Of a stretch of 64,000 bases of DNA, positions 34,447 through 42,449 are shown piece after piece. The stretch is taken from contig NZ_CP192260.1 in the NCBI RefSeq assembly GCF_050574275.1, forward strand, positions 1,364,001-1,428,000. The letters run 5' to 3'. Below the pieces are notes generated by a model. The model saw only the letters and a program-made list of their open reading frames with translations. It was not told where the DNA came from and made no database searches. This DNA is from Virgibacillus_F flavescens (GTDB lineage Bacteria > Bacillota > Bacilli > Bacillales > Amphibacillaceae). Position 1 is the stretch's first letter. Each line of letters opens with the position of its first letter. Position numbers and translations under genes: made by a program.

Positions 34447-35973
34447 ATGGATACAGCTACGTTAATAACATTTATAGTTTATTTACTGGGTATGCTCGCA
34501 ATAGGAGTCGTATCTTATCGTTTAACAAGTAATTTATCAGATTATGTTCTTGGTGGAAGAGGGTTAGGACCAGGTGTTGCGGCATTAAGTGCTGGAGCAT
34601 CAGATATGAGTAGTTGGTTACTACTTGGTTTACCAGGTGCTGTTTATGCTTCTGGATTAGGAGGAGCCTGGATTGGAGTAGGACTTGCAATCGGTGCCTA
34701 TTTAAACTGGCAGTTCGTTGCTAAACGTTTAAGAGTTTATACGGAAGTATCGAACGACTCAATTACAATTCCGGACTTTTTAGAAAATCGTTTCCGCGAT
34801 ACATCCCATTCGTTACGTGTTATATCTGCGATTGTAACTTTAATTTTCTTCACTTTTTATACATCATCAGGTATGGTTGGTGGCGCAAAGTTATTTGAAG
34901 CGTCATTTGGTCTATCTTACGACCAAGCACTATGGATCGGCGCAGTAGTAATTGTATCTTATACATTTTTAGGCGGATTCCTAGCGGTAAGCTGGACAGA
35001 CTTTGTTCAAGGTATTTTAATGTTCTTAGCATTGATCATCGTTCCAATTCGAGCAATTGCTGTTGTTGGTGGTTGGGATGCTACTATTGATGCAGTTGGT
35101 GAAATTTCACCAGGACATTTAAACATGGTTGCTGGTGTTGGTGCGATAAGTATATTATCCTCACTGGCTTGGGGTCTGGGTTATTTTGGACAGCCTCATA
35201 TTCTTGTTCGTTTCATGGCTTTACGTTCACCTAAGGACGTACCAAAAGCACGCTTTATTGGTATGACTTGGATGATTCTGGGATTATACGGAGCAATATT
35301 TGTAGGACTTGCTGGTCTTGCTTTTATTAACACACAAGACGTTGGTGTATTATCACAGTTTGGTGTTAAGGTTGCTACTAATGATGCTGGTATTCAAATG
35401 CTGGCAGATCCTGAGAAGATCTTTATTGCATTTTCACAGATATTGTTTGACCCAATCATTGCAGGTATTTTATTAGCAGCGATTCTGTCTGCTATCATGA
35501 GTACAATTGACTCTCAATTACTCGTATCATCATCTGCAGTAGCGGAAGATTTCTATAAAGCTATCTTGCGTAAAAATGCATCTGATCGTGAACTAGTATG
35601 GGTTGGTAGATTAGCAGTTGGAGCTATTGCATTAATTGCTACGCTTCTTGCAACGAACCCGGAAAGTTCAGTTTTGGAGTTAGTTAGTTACGCATGGGCA
35701 GGATTTGGTGGCGCCTTTGGACCGATTATCCTTCTAGCTCTATTCTGGAAAGGTATTACAAGAAATGGAGCATTAGTAGGTATTATCGTTGGTGCAGTAA
35801 CTGTTGTTGTATGGGGAGATTTCCTTTCAGGAGGAATTTTCGATCTGTATGAAATTGTTCCTGCCTTCTTCCTCAACTTGATTGTTGCGGTAGTAGTAAG
35901 TCTTATGGGCGAAAAACCATCTGCTGAAATTGAAGCAGAGTTTAATGAGACAACTAGTAGAATGAAAGCATAA
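34447..35973 (+). CDS. putP: Sodium/proline symporter
   Basis: 508-residue sodium:solute symporter with about 13 membrane segments. PutP-like stretches: SDYVLGGRGLGPGVAALSAG, ASDMSSWLLLGLPGA, ISIPDFLENRF-type text (here ITIPDFLENRF), ILAAILSAIMSTIDSQLLVSS. Imports proline, either as nutrient or compatible solute. Coupled to the 36-residue microprotein gene upstream. A strong terminator follows. Proline specificity is inferred from overall resemblance; a palindrome in the leader suggests regulation. Confidence 0.9.
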   Translation: MDTATLITFIVYLLGMLAIGVVSYRLTSNLSDYVLGGRGLGPGVAALSAGASDMSSWLLLGLPGAVYASGLGGAWIGVGLAIGAYLNWQFVAKRLRVYTEVSNDSITIPDFLENRFRDTSHSLRVISAIVTLIFFTFYTSSGMVGGAKLFEASFGLSYDQALWIGAVVIVSYTFLGGFLAVSWTDFVQGILMFLALIIVPIRAIAVVGGWDATIDAVGEISPGHLNMVAGVGAISILSSLAWGLGYFGQPHILVRFMALRSPKDVPKARFIGMTWMILGLYGAIFVGLAGLAFINTQDVGVLSQFGVKVATNDAGIQMLADPEKIFIAFSQILFDPIIAGILLAAILSAIMSTIDSQLLVSSSAVAEDFYKAILRKNASDRELVWVGRLAVGAIALIATLLATNPESSVLELVSYAWAGFGGAFGPIILLALFWKGITRNGALVGIIVGAVTVVVWGDFLSGGIFDLYEIVPAFFLNLIVAVVVSLMGEKPSAEIEAEFNETTSRMKA

Positions 35974-35989
35974 AAATAAAATGATTAAG

Positions 35990-36030
35990 AAGAGCTCTTC
36001 CCGGTTGCGACTGGGAGGAGCTCTTTTTTT
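35990..36030 (+). terminator. Terminator of putP
   Basis: Stem AAGAGCTC-T-TCCC / GGGA-G-GAGCTCTT with a 10-nt loop and seven T residues. Confidence 0.88.
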
Positions 36031-36099
36031 GGGACAAGGGGGGACAAGGGGACGGTTCTTCTGTCCCACACCGGGACAGAAGAACCGTCCCCTTGTCCC
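36031..36099. repeat. GGGACA repeat pair (F-R) with duplicated left arm
   Basis: Left-arm duplicate 36031-36040 (GGGACAAGGG), F unit 36041-36067, R unit 36073-36099. Directly follows the putP terminator. Confidence 0.9.
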
Positions 36100-36163
36100 T
36101 TGAGTTTTGTGGTAAGGTAGAAGAATCTAAGAATCTATTAATTCGAAATTGGGTGATGGTCGA

Positions 36164-37060
36164 ATGTTTAAGGTTTATATACTTTTATTGTTAGTAATGT
36201 TGATGTGGGGGTTAAATGTTTCTGCTTTAAAGGTTCTGGTTGAGGCGGTTGACCCAATGCTGCTGACGTCGTTTCGAATAATGACTGCTGGTATCGTAGT
36301 TTTGGTAGTTTGTTCGGTGATGGGTATTTTTAGACTTCCCTTTAAGCATGAGTGGCTGATCATTTTTTACATAGCTGTTTTTAACGTTATTTTACATCAT
36401 TCGCTTGTGGCAGTAGGAATAAATATGACGACCGGGATAAACGCGGCACTGATTTTGGGAATGATGCCACTGGTTACGATGATGATGGCGGTGGTCATTC
36501 TGCGTCAGCGTGTTACATGGATAAGAGTGTCCGGGTTCGTATTAGGTTTTATAGGTGTAGTTGTTACGACGCTGACTGGAGCAGATGGACTGACTTCGGT
36601 ATCGTCCGGTGATCTGATTATTTTTATCGGCGTTGTGGTGCAGGGATTCAGTTTTGTTTTAATCAGTAAGCTGAAGCCGACCTTTGATCCGCGTCTGGCA
36701 ACTGGTTATATGCTTGTAATTGGATCGGTATTTATCTTTTTGTTAAGTCAGGCGTTTGGATCAGGAGTCCAGGAGATTACCTATTTGCTAGATTGGAAGC
36801 TTGGAGCGGTCTTTTTGTTTAGTGCTGTTTTAGCGTCTGCGTTTGGCCATATGACGTACAATTACGCCATTACCAAGGTGGGACCGGCAGAATCAGCCAT
36901 TTTCATTAATCTGAACACACTGTTTGCCATTATCGGGGCATCTATTTTCTTAAACGAAATCATTACGATGTATCACGTGATTGGATTTATCCTGATATTG
37001 AGCGGCGTGTTTATCGGGACCGGAGCGGTTGAATACGTGTTAGCTAGGAAAAGGGGCTAG
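36164..37060 (+). CDS. EamA/DMT-family transporter
   Basis: 298-residue drug/metabolite transporter with ten predicted membrane segments in two EamA halves (about residues 5-135 and 148-285). Characteristic text: MLMWGLNVSALKVLVEAVDP at the start of half one and SAFGHMTYNYAITKVGPAES plus FINLNTLFAIIGASIFLNE in half two. Substrate unknown; such proteins export metabolites or amino acids. ATG 36164 has GGTGATGG just upstream, whereas the longer TTG start at 36149 overlaps it. Single gene, converging on the RNase H-like gene. Confidence 0.85.
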   Translation: MFKVYILLLLVMLMWGLNVSALKVLVEAVDPMLLTSFRIMTAGIVVLVVCSVMGIFRLPFKHEWLIIFYIAVFNVILHHSLVAVGINMTTGINAALILGMMPLVTMMMAVVILRQRVTWIRVSGFVLGFIGVVVTTLTGADGLTSVSSGDLIIFIGVVVQGFSFVLISKLKPTFDPRLATGYMLVIGSVFIFLLSQAFGSGVQEITYLLDWKLGAVFLFSAVLASAFGHMTYNYAITKVGPAESAIFINLNTLFAIIGASIFLNEIITMYHVIGFILILSGVFIGTGAVEYVLARKRG

Positions 37061-37065
37061 GAGGA

Positions 37066-37125
37066 GGGACAGAGGGACGGTTCTGTTGTCCCAATGGCGG
37101 GACAACAGAACCGTCCCTCTGTCCC
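37066..37125. repeat. GGGACA repeat pair (F-R)
   Basis: F unit 37066-37092 and R unit 37099-37125, sharing the same variant TTCTGT / ACAGAA, between convergent genes. Confidence 0.9.
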
Positions 37126-37128
37126 GCT

Positions 37129-37518
37129 CTATTGGGTGCGTATGGCTGATCTGGCTAGTTTATCTGCGTTGGGGTTACTTTTTTCGGGTATCCACTTTAT
37201 GAAGAAGTGGGGAAAGCTGCTTGTTGACTCTTTAATAATTGTGAGAAGCGGCAGGAAGCTTTTGTTTTTCGTGAAGTTTTTTTCTATCACATCTACAACG
37301 AGCTTCGAGTCAGACCTGAATGACAGTATTTCCCCTTGAAAATCGGCACGGCAAATTTCCAATGCTTTTATAACCGCGTGAAATTCTGCTTCGTGGTTGG
37401 ACATCTCACCTAAAGGAAAACTGTATTCATAATTTTTTCCGTGTGCTTTGATATAAACCCCAGCGCCACTTATCCCAGGATTACCAATCGTTGCACCATC
37501 TGTGTATACTTCGATCAC
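37129..37518 (-). CDS. RNase HI-family protein
   Basis: 129-residue protein with the RNase H fold of the RVT_3 / YpdQ-like group, expected to cut RNA in RNA-DNA hybrids. The four acidic residues are in YTDGATIGNPG (about residue 6), SNHEAEFHAV (about 44), FRSDSKLVVD (about 67) and the C-terminal NPNADKLAR, so the active site looks complete. GTG 37518 is taken as start because AAAGGAGC stands eight bases upstream; a longer frame to 37560 gives residues without family resemblance. Its stop lies 3 bp from a repeat pair. Confidence 0.83.
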   Translation of the reverse strand: MIEVYTDGATIGNPGISGAGVYIKAHGKNYEYSFPLGEMSNHEAEFHAVIKALEICRADFQGEILSFRSDSKLVVDVIEKNFTKNKSFLPLLTIIKESTSSFPHFFIKWIPEKSNPNADKLARSAIRTQ

Positions 37519-37573
37519 TGTATTTGCTCCTTTAATGAATGTTGTATTAAATTGTAACAAATTCCTCTCTGGC

Positions 37574-37600
37574 GGGACAAGAGAACCGTCCCGGTGTCCC
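37574..37600 (-). repeat. GGGACA repeat unit, reverse, single
   Basis: Complete R unit in the divergent region upstream of the RNase H-like gene. Confidence 0.9.
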
Positions 37601-37667
37601 GGAAAAATTATGTTGTGTTTGGGAGGGGTACGTGGTAAATTTTAAAAGTGTGAATTATCGGAGAAGC

Positions 37668-37694
37668 GGGACATGGGGACGGTTCTTGTGTCCC
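37668..37694 (+). repeat. GGGACA repeat unit, forward, single
   Basis: Complete F unit 22 bp before the MFS transporter start, between any promoter and its ribosome site. With the R unit 67 bp upstream it forms a widely spaced R-F arrangement. Confidence 0.9.
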
Positions 37695-37716
37695 GTTGTT
37701 GAATTGAGGGGAACAT

Positions 37717-39006
37717 ATGAAATGGAAAGATTGGGACCGGAATTTAAAGGTCCGTTTGTATGGGGAATTTTTAACGAATGTTTTGTTCTGGATGTTTTTT
37801 CCGTTTATGGCGATTTATTTTTCGGAACATTTGGGTAAGGAACTTGCAGGTGTCCTGCTGATTGCTTCACAGCTGGTGGGAGTTTTCACGGGTTTAATTG
37901 GTGGGTATTGTGCGGATAAATTTGGCCGTAAAAAAATGATGACGATCTCGATGTTTGGTCAGGCAATTGCTTTTGTTTGTTTTGCACTCGTAAATTCACC
38001 GTGGATGGAGTCAGCTATCTTAAGCTTTGTCTGTTTTTCAGCATTGGGCTTTTTTGGTTCATTTTACTGGCCGGCAAGTCATGCGATGGTCGCCGATGTG
38101 GTGCCCGAAAAACATCGTACGGAAGTTTTTGCAGTGTTTTATACAGCGATCAATATATCTGTAGTGATCGGGCCAATTCTTGGTGGTATTTTATTCTTCG
38201 AGCATCGATTTGCTCTGCTTATAGCCAGTGCTGCGGTAAGTTTTTTGATGACTATTTTAATTCATAAATTAATTCGCGAAACCGCACCAGACTATATAGA
38301 AGAATTGACAGATGCAGAAGGGCTAAAAGGATTGCGTTTTGTAGTAAAAGAACAGCTGAGAAATTATAAAGTAATCATTAATGATAAGGCATTTCTGTTG
38401 TTCATCGTTGGCGGAATTTTTGCGGCGCAGGCTTTTATGCAAATGGATTTACTGCTTGCGGTGTTTATGAGTGAAAAAGTTCCGGTTCAGGAGCTGTTTG
38501 CCTTTGGTGATTTTTCGCTCCAAGTGGAAGGGGAAAAAGCGTTCGGCTGGATTATTGCGGAAAATGGATTGCTTGTAGCGCTCTTCACCGTGTTTATTTC
38601 GAAGTGGATGTCGAGGTACTATGAACGAAATGTATTTGTGCTGTCGTCGTGCTTTTATGGAATTTCCATGCTCGTATTCGGCTATACAACCAGTATTTGG
38701 GTAATTGCGTTTGGTATGTTTATCTTTACCGTCGCTGAGTTGATGGTTGTTGGTATTCAGGAGAGCTTTATTGCGAAAATTTCTCCGGAGCATATGCGGG
38801 GACAATATTTTGCAGCGGGCAGTCTGCGATTTGCAATCGGCCGCGCTATTGCACCGATAGCGATTCCGTTAACCGCCTGGGTTGGTTTTCAGTGGACGTT
38901 CAACATATTGTTTTTGCTAACCATAATTGGCGCTTTCATGTATGTCTGGACATTTAGAATCGTGGCACGAACAGACACAGAAGAACGCCTGAAAAACAGC
39001 ATATAG
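37717..39006 (+). CDS. MFS transporter
   Basis: 429-residue major facilitator with about 12 membrane segments. The loop 2-3 signature GGYCADKFGRKKMM (about residues 67-80) is intact. Resembles multidrug or metabolite efflux carriers of the YttB type; substrate unknown. A soluble insert of about 40 residues follows segment six, which is normal. GAGGGGAAC precedes ATG. Single gene. Confidence 0.85.
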   Translation: MKWKDWDRNLKVRLYGEFLTNVLFWMFFPFMAIYFSEHLGKELAGVLLIASQLVGVFTGLIGGYCADKFGRKKMMTISMFGQAIAFVCFALVNSPWMESAILSFVCFSALGFFGSFYWPASHAMVADVVPEKHRTEVFAVFYTAINISVVIGPILGGILFFEHRFALLIASAAVSFLMTILIHKLIRETAPDYIEELTDAEGLKGLRFVVKEQLRNYKVIINDKAFLLFIVGGIFAAQAFMQMDLLLAVFMSEKVPVQELFAFGDFSLQVEGEKAFGWIIAENGLLVALFTVFISKWMSRYYERNVFVLSSCFYGISMLVFGYTTSIWVIAFGMFIFTVAELMVVGIQESFIAKISPEHMRGQYFAAGSLRFAIGRAIAPIAIPLTAWVGFQWTFNILFLLTIIGAFMYVWTFRIVARTDTEERLKNSI

Positions 39007-39008
39007 GT

Positions 39009-39045
39009 GGGACAGAGTGGGACAGAGGGACGGTTCTTCTGTCCC
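39009..39045 (+). repeat. GGGACA repeat unit, forward, with duplicated left arm
   Basis: F unit 39019-39045 preceded by a duplicated arm GGGACAGAGT (39009-39018), 2 bp after the MFS stop codon. Confidence 0.9.
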
Positions 39046-39060
39046 TATTTTGCTTTGGGT

Positions 39061-39086
39061 GTTTAATGCAACAGATTTAGTGGTAC
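39061..39086 (+). promoter_or_regulatory. Possible SigB promoter of the stress protein gene
   Basis: GTTTAA, 14 bp, TGGTAC, compared with the SigB consensus GTTTAA-N12-15-GGGTAT (four of six in the -10). 64 bp before ATG. Confidence 0.4.
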
Positions 39087-39149
39087 ACAATTACATAAGA
39101 AGAAATGCAAACACGTATATTTTATAAAATTAAAAAGGAGCTGACTATA

Positions 39150-39656
39150 ATGGAAACACAAGAAAGAACACAAGGACAGACGAACGAGCAGACACAGGAA
39201 AAAAGTATATTTTTAAAAGGTGTAGCTATTGGCGCAATTGCCGGAGGAGCTGCAACGCTGCTTAGAAAAGGCACTCGAAGCAGAGCGAAACAAAACGTAA
39301 GCAATGCTCGAGGCACCGTAACTAGCATTACAACTAAAGTGAGAGAAAACCCGAAAGAAACCAAAGATGAAATGATGACTCGTGTTAAAGAAGCATCCAG
39401 TGTATTAAAGGATGCGGTCCAAAGCGTGCAAAAACTTTACGAAAAAGCAAACAAGGAAATTCGTGATGACGTAGGTAGTTTGAAAGAGGACTCGCGAATA
39501 GCAAAAGAAACGCTTAGTGAAGCAAAATCAGATTCTAAAGACGCAGTTGAAACAGCAAGCGAAGTTAAAAGTGATCTGAAAGAAGCTGGGAAAAAAATGA
39601 AACAAGCGAAAGAGGAAATAGTAAACGGCTCAAGCGAATCAAACACTGAAAGATAA
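39150..39656 (+). CDS. YtxH-like general stress protein
   Basis: 168-residue protein: polar start (TQGQTNEQTQE), a short hydrophobic glycine/alanine segment GVAIGAIAGGAATLL (about residues 22-36) followed by basic residues, then a long charged coiled-coil region rich in Lys, Glu, Ser. This is the YtxH layout; those proteins are induced by general stress, with unknown molecular function. ATG 39150 is chosen (AAAAAGGAG nine bases upstream) over 39105. A SigB-like promoter upstream supports the stress call. Confidence 0.7.
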   Translation: METQERTQGQTNEQTQEKSIFLKGVAIGAIAGGAATLLRKGTRSRAKQNVSNARGTVTSITTKVRENPKETKDEMMTRVKEASSVLKDAVQSVQKLYEKANKEIRDDVGSLKEDSRIAKETLSEAKSDSKDAVETASEVKSDLKEAGKKMKQAKEEIVNGSSESNTER

Positions 39657-39668
39657 TAGATGATGTGC

Positions 39669-39730
39669 GGGACAAGGGGACGGTTCTCTTGTCCCGTTTT
39701 TATGGGACAGAAGAACCGTCCCCTTGTCCC
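39669..39730. repeat. GGGACA repeat pair (F-R)
   Basis: F unit 39669-39695 and R unit 39704-39730 between convergent ytxH-like and htpX genes. Confidence 0.9.
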
Positions 39731-39734
39731 AAAT

Positions 39735-39772
39735 AAAGCAGCCTCCTGAAATTGCTTCGGGAGGCTGCTTTT
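39735..39772 (-). terminator. Bidirectional terminator, ytxH-like / htpX
   Basis: Stem AAAGCAGCCTCC / GGAGGCTGCTTT around a 13-nt loop, with short T runs on either strand. Confidence 0.75.
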
Positions 39773-39785
39773 AGTTTGATTTGTA

Positions 39786-40703
39786 TTATCGTTCTTCTAG
39801 GCGTTTGATTCGTTCATCTAAATCCGGGTGAGATGAAAAGATTGACATCATCCCGCTTTTTCCGTTTATCTTCATTGTCTGGATCGCGGAATCATCCGTA
39901 CGGTCTTTAAGTTTAGCGTGACCGACATGATTTTTCAACGAACGCAGGGCATGTGCCATTTTATCGCGACCTGCTAAATCGGCTCCGCCTCGGTCAGCAT
40001 GATATTCACGGTGGCGTGAGTATGCGCTGACAACAATGCTTCCGAGAATCGAGAAGAGAATCTGGAAAATAATAATTGCCGCAAAACGGACAATCATTTC
40101 CATTTCTTCCCGAACAAAACGTGAAACAATTATTGCTGCGATACGTGAGAAGAAGACAACGAATGTGTTGACTATACCCTGCAGTAACGTCATGGTTACC
40201 ATGTCACCATTGGCAACATGAGCTACCTCATGGGCGATAACTCCTTCAACAGCGTTATCATCCATATTGTTCAGGAGACCTGCTGATACCGCAATTAACG
40301 AGCGTTTCTTGGTAGGACCAGTCGCAAAAGCATTAACCTCGTGCGATTGATAGATTCCAACCTGTGGCATATGCATTAAACCTGCAGCACGTGAAAGGCG
40401 ATGAACCTTCTCAACGACAGAACGTTCATGTGCAGATAAATTACCATCTGGATCCAATACTTTGACTTTCATCATTTTTATAGCAATCCAGCGTGAAATT
40501 GCCAGCGAGAAGAAGGATCCAATGAAGCCTACCAGTATACTGAAGACCATTAACGAACCATAATTTATCCCTAAACCAGTACCACTATTATTTTCAAAAG
40601 TTCCACTGATTCCTGTATATCGCGTAATTAGTGACCAAACGATAATAATCGTCGTCATCACTAGAATATTTGTTAATATAAAAAGCATAATACGTTTTCC
40701 CAT
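39786..40703 (-). CDS. htpX: Membrane zinc metalloprotease HtpX
   Basis: 305-residue M48 protease for quality control of membrane proteins. Two N-terminal membrane segments (about residues 5-27 and 50-70), the zinc site HEVAH in IAHEVAHVANGD (about 155), two further hydrophobic segments, and the third ligand region SAYSRHREYHADRGGADLAG. C-terminal FSSHPDLDERIKRLEER is typical. Normal length. GGGGGTTAG precedes ATG. Single gene; stress control is likely but no site was identified. Confidence 0.95.
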   Translation of the reverse strand: MGKRIMLFILTNILVMTTIIIVWSLITRYTGISGTFENNSGTGLGINYGSLMVFSILVGFIGSFFSLAISRWIAIKMMKVKVLDPDGNLSAHERSVVEKVHRLSRAAGLMHMPQVGIYQSHEVNAFATGPTKKRSLIAVSAGLLNNMDDNAVEGVIAHEVAHVANGDMVTMTLLQGIVNTFVVFFSRIAAIIVSRFVREEMEMIVRFAAIIIFQILFSILGSIVVSAYSRHREYHADRGGADLAGRDKMAHALRSLKNHVGHAKLKDRTDDSAIQTMKINGKSGMMSIFSSHPDLDERIKRLEER

Positions 40704-40772
40704 TTACTAACCCCCATTATTATGTCTATAAGTTTATTTTAACATGGATTACCCTATAAAGGGTAGTAAGGC

Positions 40773-40832
40773 GGGACAAAAGAACCGTCCCTAAGTCCCT
40801 GCGGTGGGACAAGGGGACGGTTCTTTTGTCCC
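40773..40832. repeat. GGGACA repeat pair, order R-F
   Basis: R unit 40773-40799 (AGTCCC end) and F unit 40806-40832. The last base is also the first base of the next gene's stop codon (minus strand TAG then GGACA). Confidence 0.9.
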
Positions 40833-41218
40833 TATCTCCGAAATCGCTTCATCACAAGCGATGCGATTAACAGGACTAAGCAATAGACGGCGAAGAATGC
40901 GAGGAATCCCCACAGCCCCATGACGGCATCGGAGAATTCCATGCTGCCTCGATTAGTGATTGCCTGCTGCAATTCAATTGCGAATACCAAAATGATCATG
41001 ATGGTAAAGGTGAATATGAATGATTGAATGGTAGTGCTCCATTTCATTTTCTCGACAAATTTGAAACATCCGTACACTACGAAAAAAGATAGAATGCCGA
41101 TGATTCCAATTATCCAAAAGTGAAGTGCGTCGTCAGTCATTTCCATACCAAATCTATTGTTCAATTTATCATGTATATTATTTACGGTTTCTGCTAGTAG
41201 TAGAATAGCTTCGCGCAT
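40832..41218 (-). CDS. Membrane protein of unknown function
   Basis: 128-residue protein with an amphipathic N-terminus and three hydrophobic segments (about residues 32-53, 63-84 and 97-120), ending in RRFRR-like basic residues. I do not recognise the family. A GGAGGAAAT site before ATG supports the start, and codon choice looks like that of the neighbours. Same strand as htpX but separated by 128 bp and a repeat pair, so an operon is unlikely. Confidence 0.7.
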   Translation of the reverse strand: MREAILLLAETVNNIHDKLNNRFGMEMTDDALHFWIIGIIGILSFFVVYGCFKFVEKMKWSTTIQSFIFTFTIMIILVFAIELQQAITNRGSMEFSDAVMGLWGFLAFFAVYCLVLLIASLVMKRFRR

Positions 41219-41332
41219 AATATTTCCTCCAATACATTAGGTTCCATTTCCTGGATTTTTAAGCATATGTGCTGCAATAACCTATTTTCTTCGTATTAAA
41301 ACGTCGGGAGAGGATTTTGCCGGTGTGGTGGT

Positions 41333-41402
41333 GGGACAGAAGAACCGTCCCCAATGTCCCTCTCCCAAAACCGCCGGGACATAGGGACGGTTCTTCTGTC
41401 CC
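41333..41402. repeat. GGGACA repeat pair, order R-F
   Basis: R unit 41333-41360 (28 bp) and F unit 41376-41402, 15 bp apart. Confidence 0.9.
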
Positions 41403-41572
41403 AAAATTGTTTTTCCTCCATCATCCAAAGGTACATTTTACAGTTTTAGCTTTGTTTACCCCCTGCAAATCTACGTATTTTGCTTCACGCCCCTCTGTAA
41501 AACGTCTTTTTCACAGGCATATGCCAGCTATACTTTTTTCTCATAATAGATTATTTTAGTTATATTAAATGC

Positions 41573-41599
41573 GGGACAGGAGAACCGTCCCGCTGTCCC
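41573..41599 (-). repeat. GGGACA repeat unit, reverse, at the RAYT 5' end
   Basis: Complete R unit; the RAYT ribosome site GGAAGGTGAG starts on the base after its last G. Confidence 0.9.
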
Positions 41600-41615
41600 G
41601 GAAGGTGAGTGGAGT

Positions 41616-42377
41616 ATGCCGAGAAATGCTAGAAGGAAAAGTCGAAGTGGTATGTATCACATTATGGTGCGTGGGGTGAACAAACAAACTATTTTTGAGG
41701 ACGATGAGGACAGGTTACGTTTGCTTGAACTCATCCAGAAATATAAAGCGATCAGTCAATTTAACTTGTACAGTTATTGTCTGATGAGTAATCACGTGCA
41801 CCTCCTAATAAAAGAGTCCGATGAGTCCGTCTCCAAAACGATGCAGCGGATTAATGGAAGTTACGTGTCGTGGTTTAACAAAAAATATGAACGCAGCGGT
41901 CACCTGTTTCAGGATCGATTTAGAAGTGAAAATGTGGAGACTGCTCCCTCTTTCTTAAAAGTTCTCCGATATATCCACCAAAACCCTGTTAAGGCAGGAC
42001 TTTCCCATAGTGTTTTAGACTGTAAATGGACCAGTATCAACGAATATGTAAGCCGGGCTAATCTGGTCGATATTGACTTAGCACTCAATATGTTTGGTTC
42101 GGATAAAAAAGTGGCCATCCCATTGTTTGCTGAATACATGCAAACCATAACGGATGACCAGTTTCTAGAAGATTATCATAAAAATTATCTTACTGACAGC
42201 GAAATTATCAGCCATTTAGTTTGCCTTGGTCTCTCTAACAGCAGCGCCCTGCAGCAATGTCAAAAAGACAGGAGAGATGCGATTATCCTGGAGCTAAAAA
42301 CCTTAACAGGCGTGTCAGCAAGGCAGCTATCCAGAATAACCGGCATCTCCAAAAGCGTTATTGACCGAATCCGATAA
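41616..42377 (+). CDS. REP-associated tyrosine transposase (RAYT), Y1/HUH family
   Basis: 253-residue single-strand DNA transposase of the IS200/Y1 superfamily, RAYT branch (old DUF1568). N-terminal RAYT text PRNARRKSRSGMYHIMVRGVN; the HUH metal site is H60 and H62 in SNHVHLLIKE; the nucleophile is very probably Y119 in LRYIHQNPVKAGL, the family hallmark. The C-terminal quarter (about 195-253) is a helix-turn-helix (LTGVSARQLSRITGISKSVIDRIR) absent from classical IS200 TnpA. It is bracketed by GGGACA repeat units 16 bp before its start and 9 bp after its stop, all in one orientation. No IS200-type ends or TnpB. Intact, so likely active. Confidence 0.92.
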   Translation: MPRNARRKSRSGMYHIMVRGVNKQTIFEDDEDRLRLLELIQKYKAISQFNLYSYCLMSNHVHLLIKESDESVSKTMQRINGSYVSWFNKKYERSGHLFQDRFRSENVETAPSFLKVLRYIHQNPVKAGLSHSVLDCKWTSINEYVSRANLVDIDLALNMFGSDKKVAIPLFAEYMQTITDDQFLEDYHKNYLTDSEIISHLVCLGLSNSSALQQCQKDRRDAIILELKTLTGVSARQLSRITGISKSVIDRIR

Positions 42378-42386
42378 CTGCGAACT

Positions 42387-42449
42387 GGGACAAAAGAACC
42401 GTCCCCATGTCCCGCTCCAAACGGGACAGAAGAACCGTCCCTATGTCCC
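42387..42449 (-). repeat. Two GGGACA repeat units in tandem (R-R)
   Basis: R units 42387-42413 and 42423-42449. The only direct tandem in the window, immediately after RAYT. The stop codon of the next gene (42441-42443, minus strand) lies inside the second unit. Confidence 0.9.

Larger units (their letters stand above)
41219..41615. other. Intergenic region upstream of the RAYT gene
   Basis: About 400 bp holding an R-F pair and a single R unit; the rest is AT-rich with no gene seen. Confidence 0.5.

Noticed and set aside
41616..42377. RAYT as an IS200/IS605 insertion sequence
   Set aside because: No TnpB, no subterminal IS200 hairpins recognised, an extra C-terminal HTH, and the RYIHQNP motif is of RAYT type.
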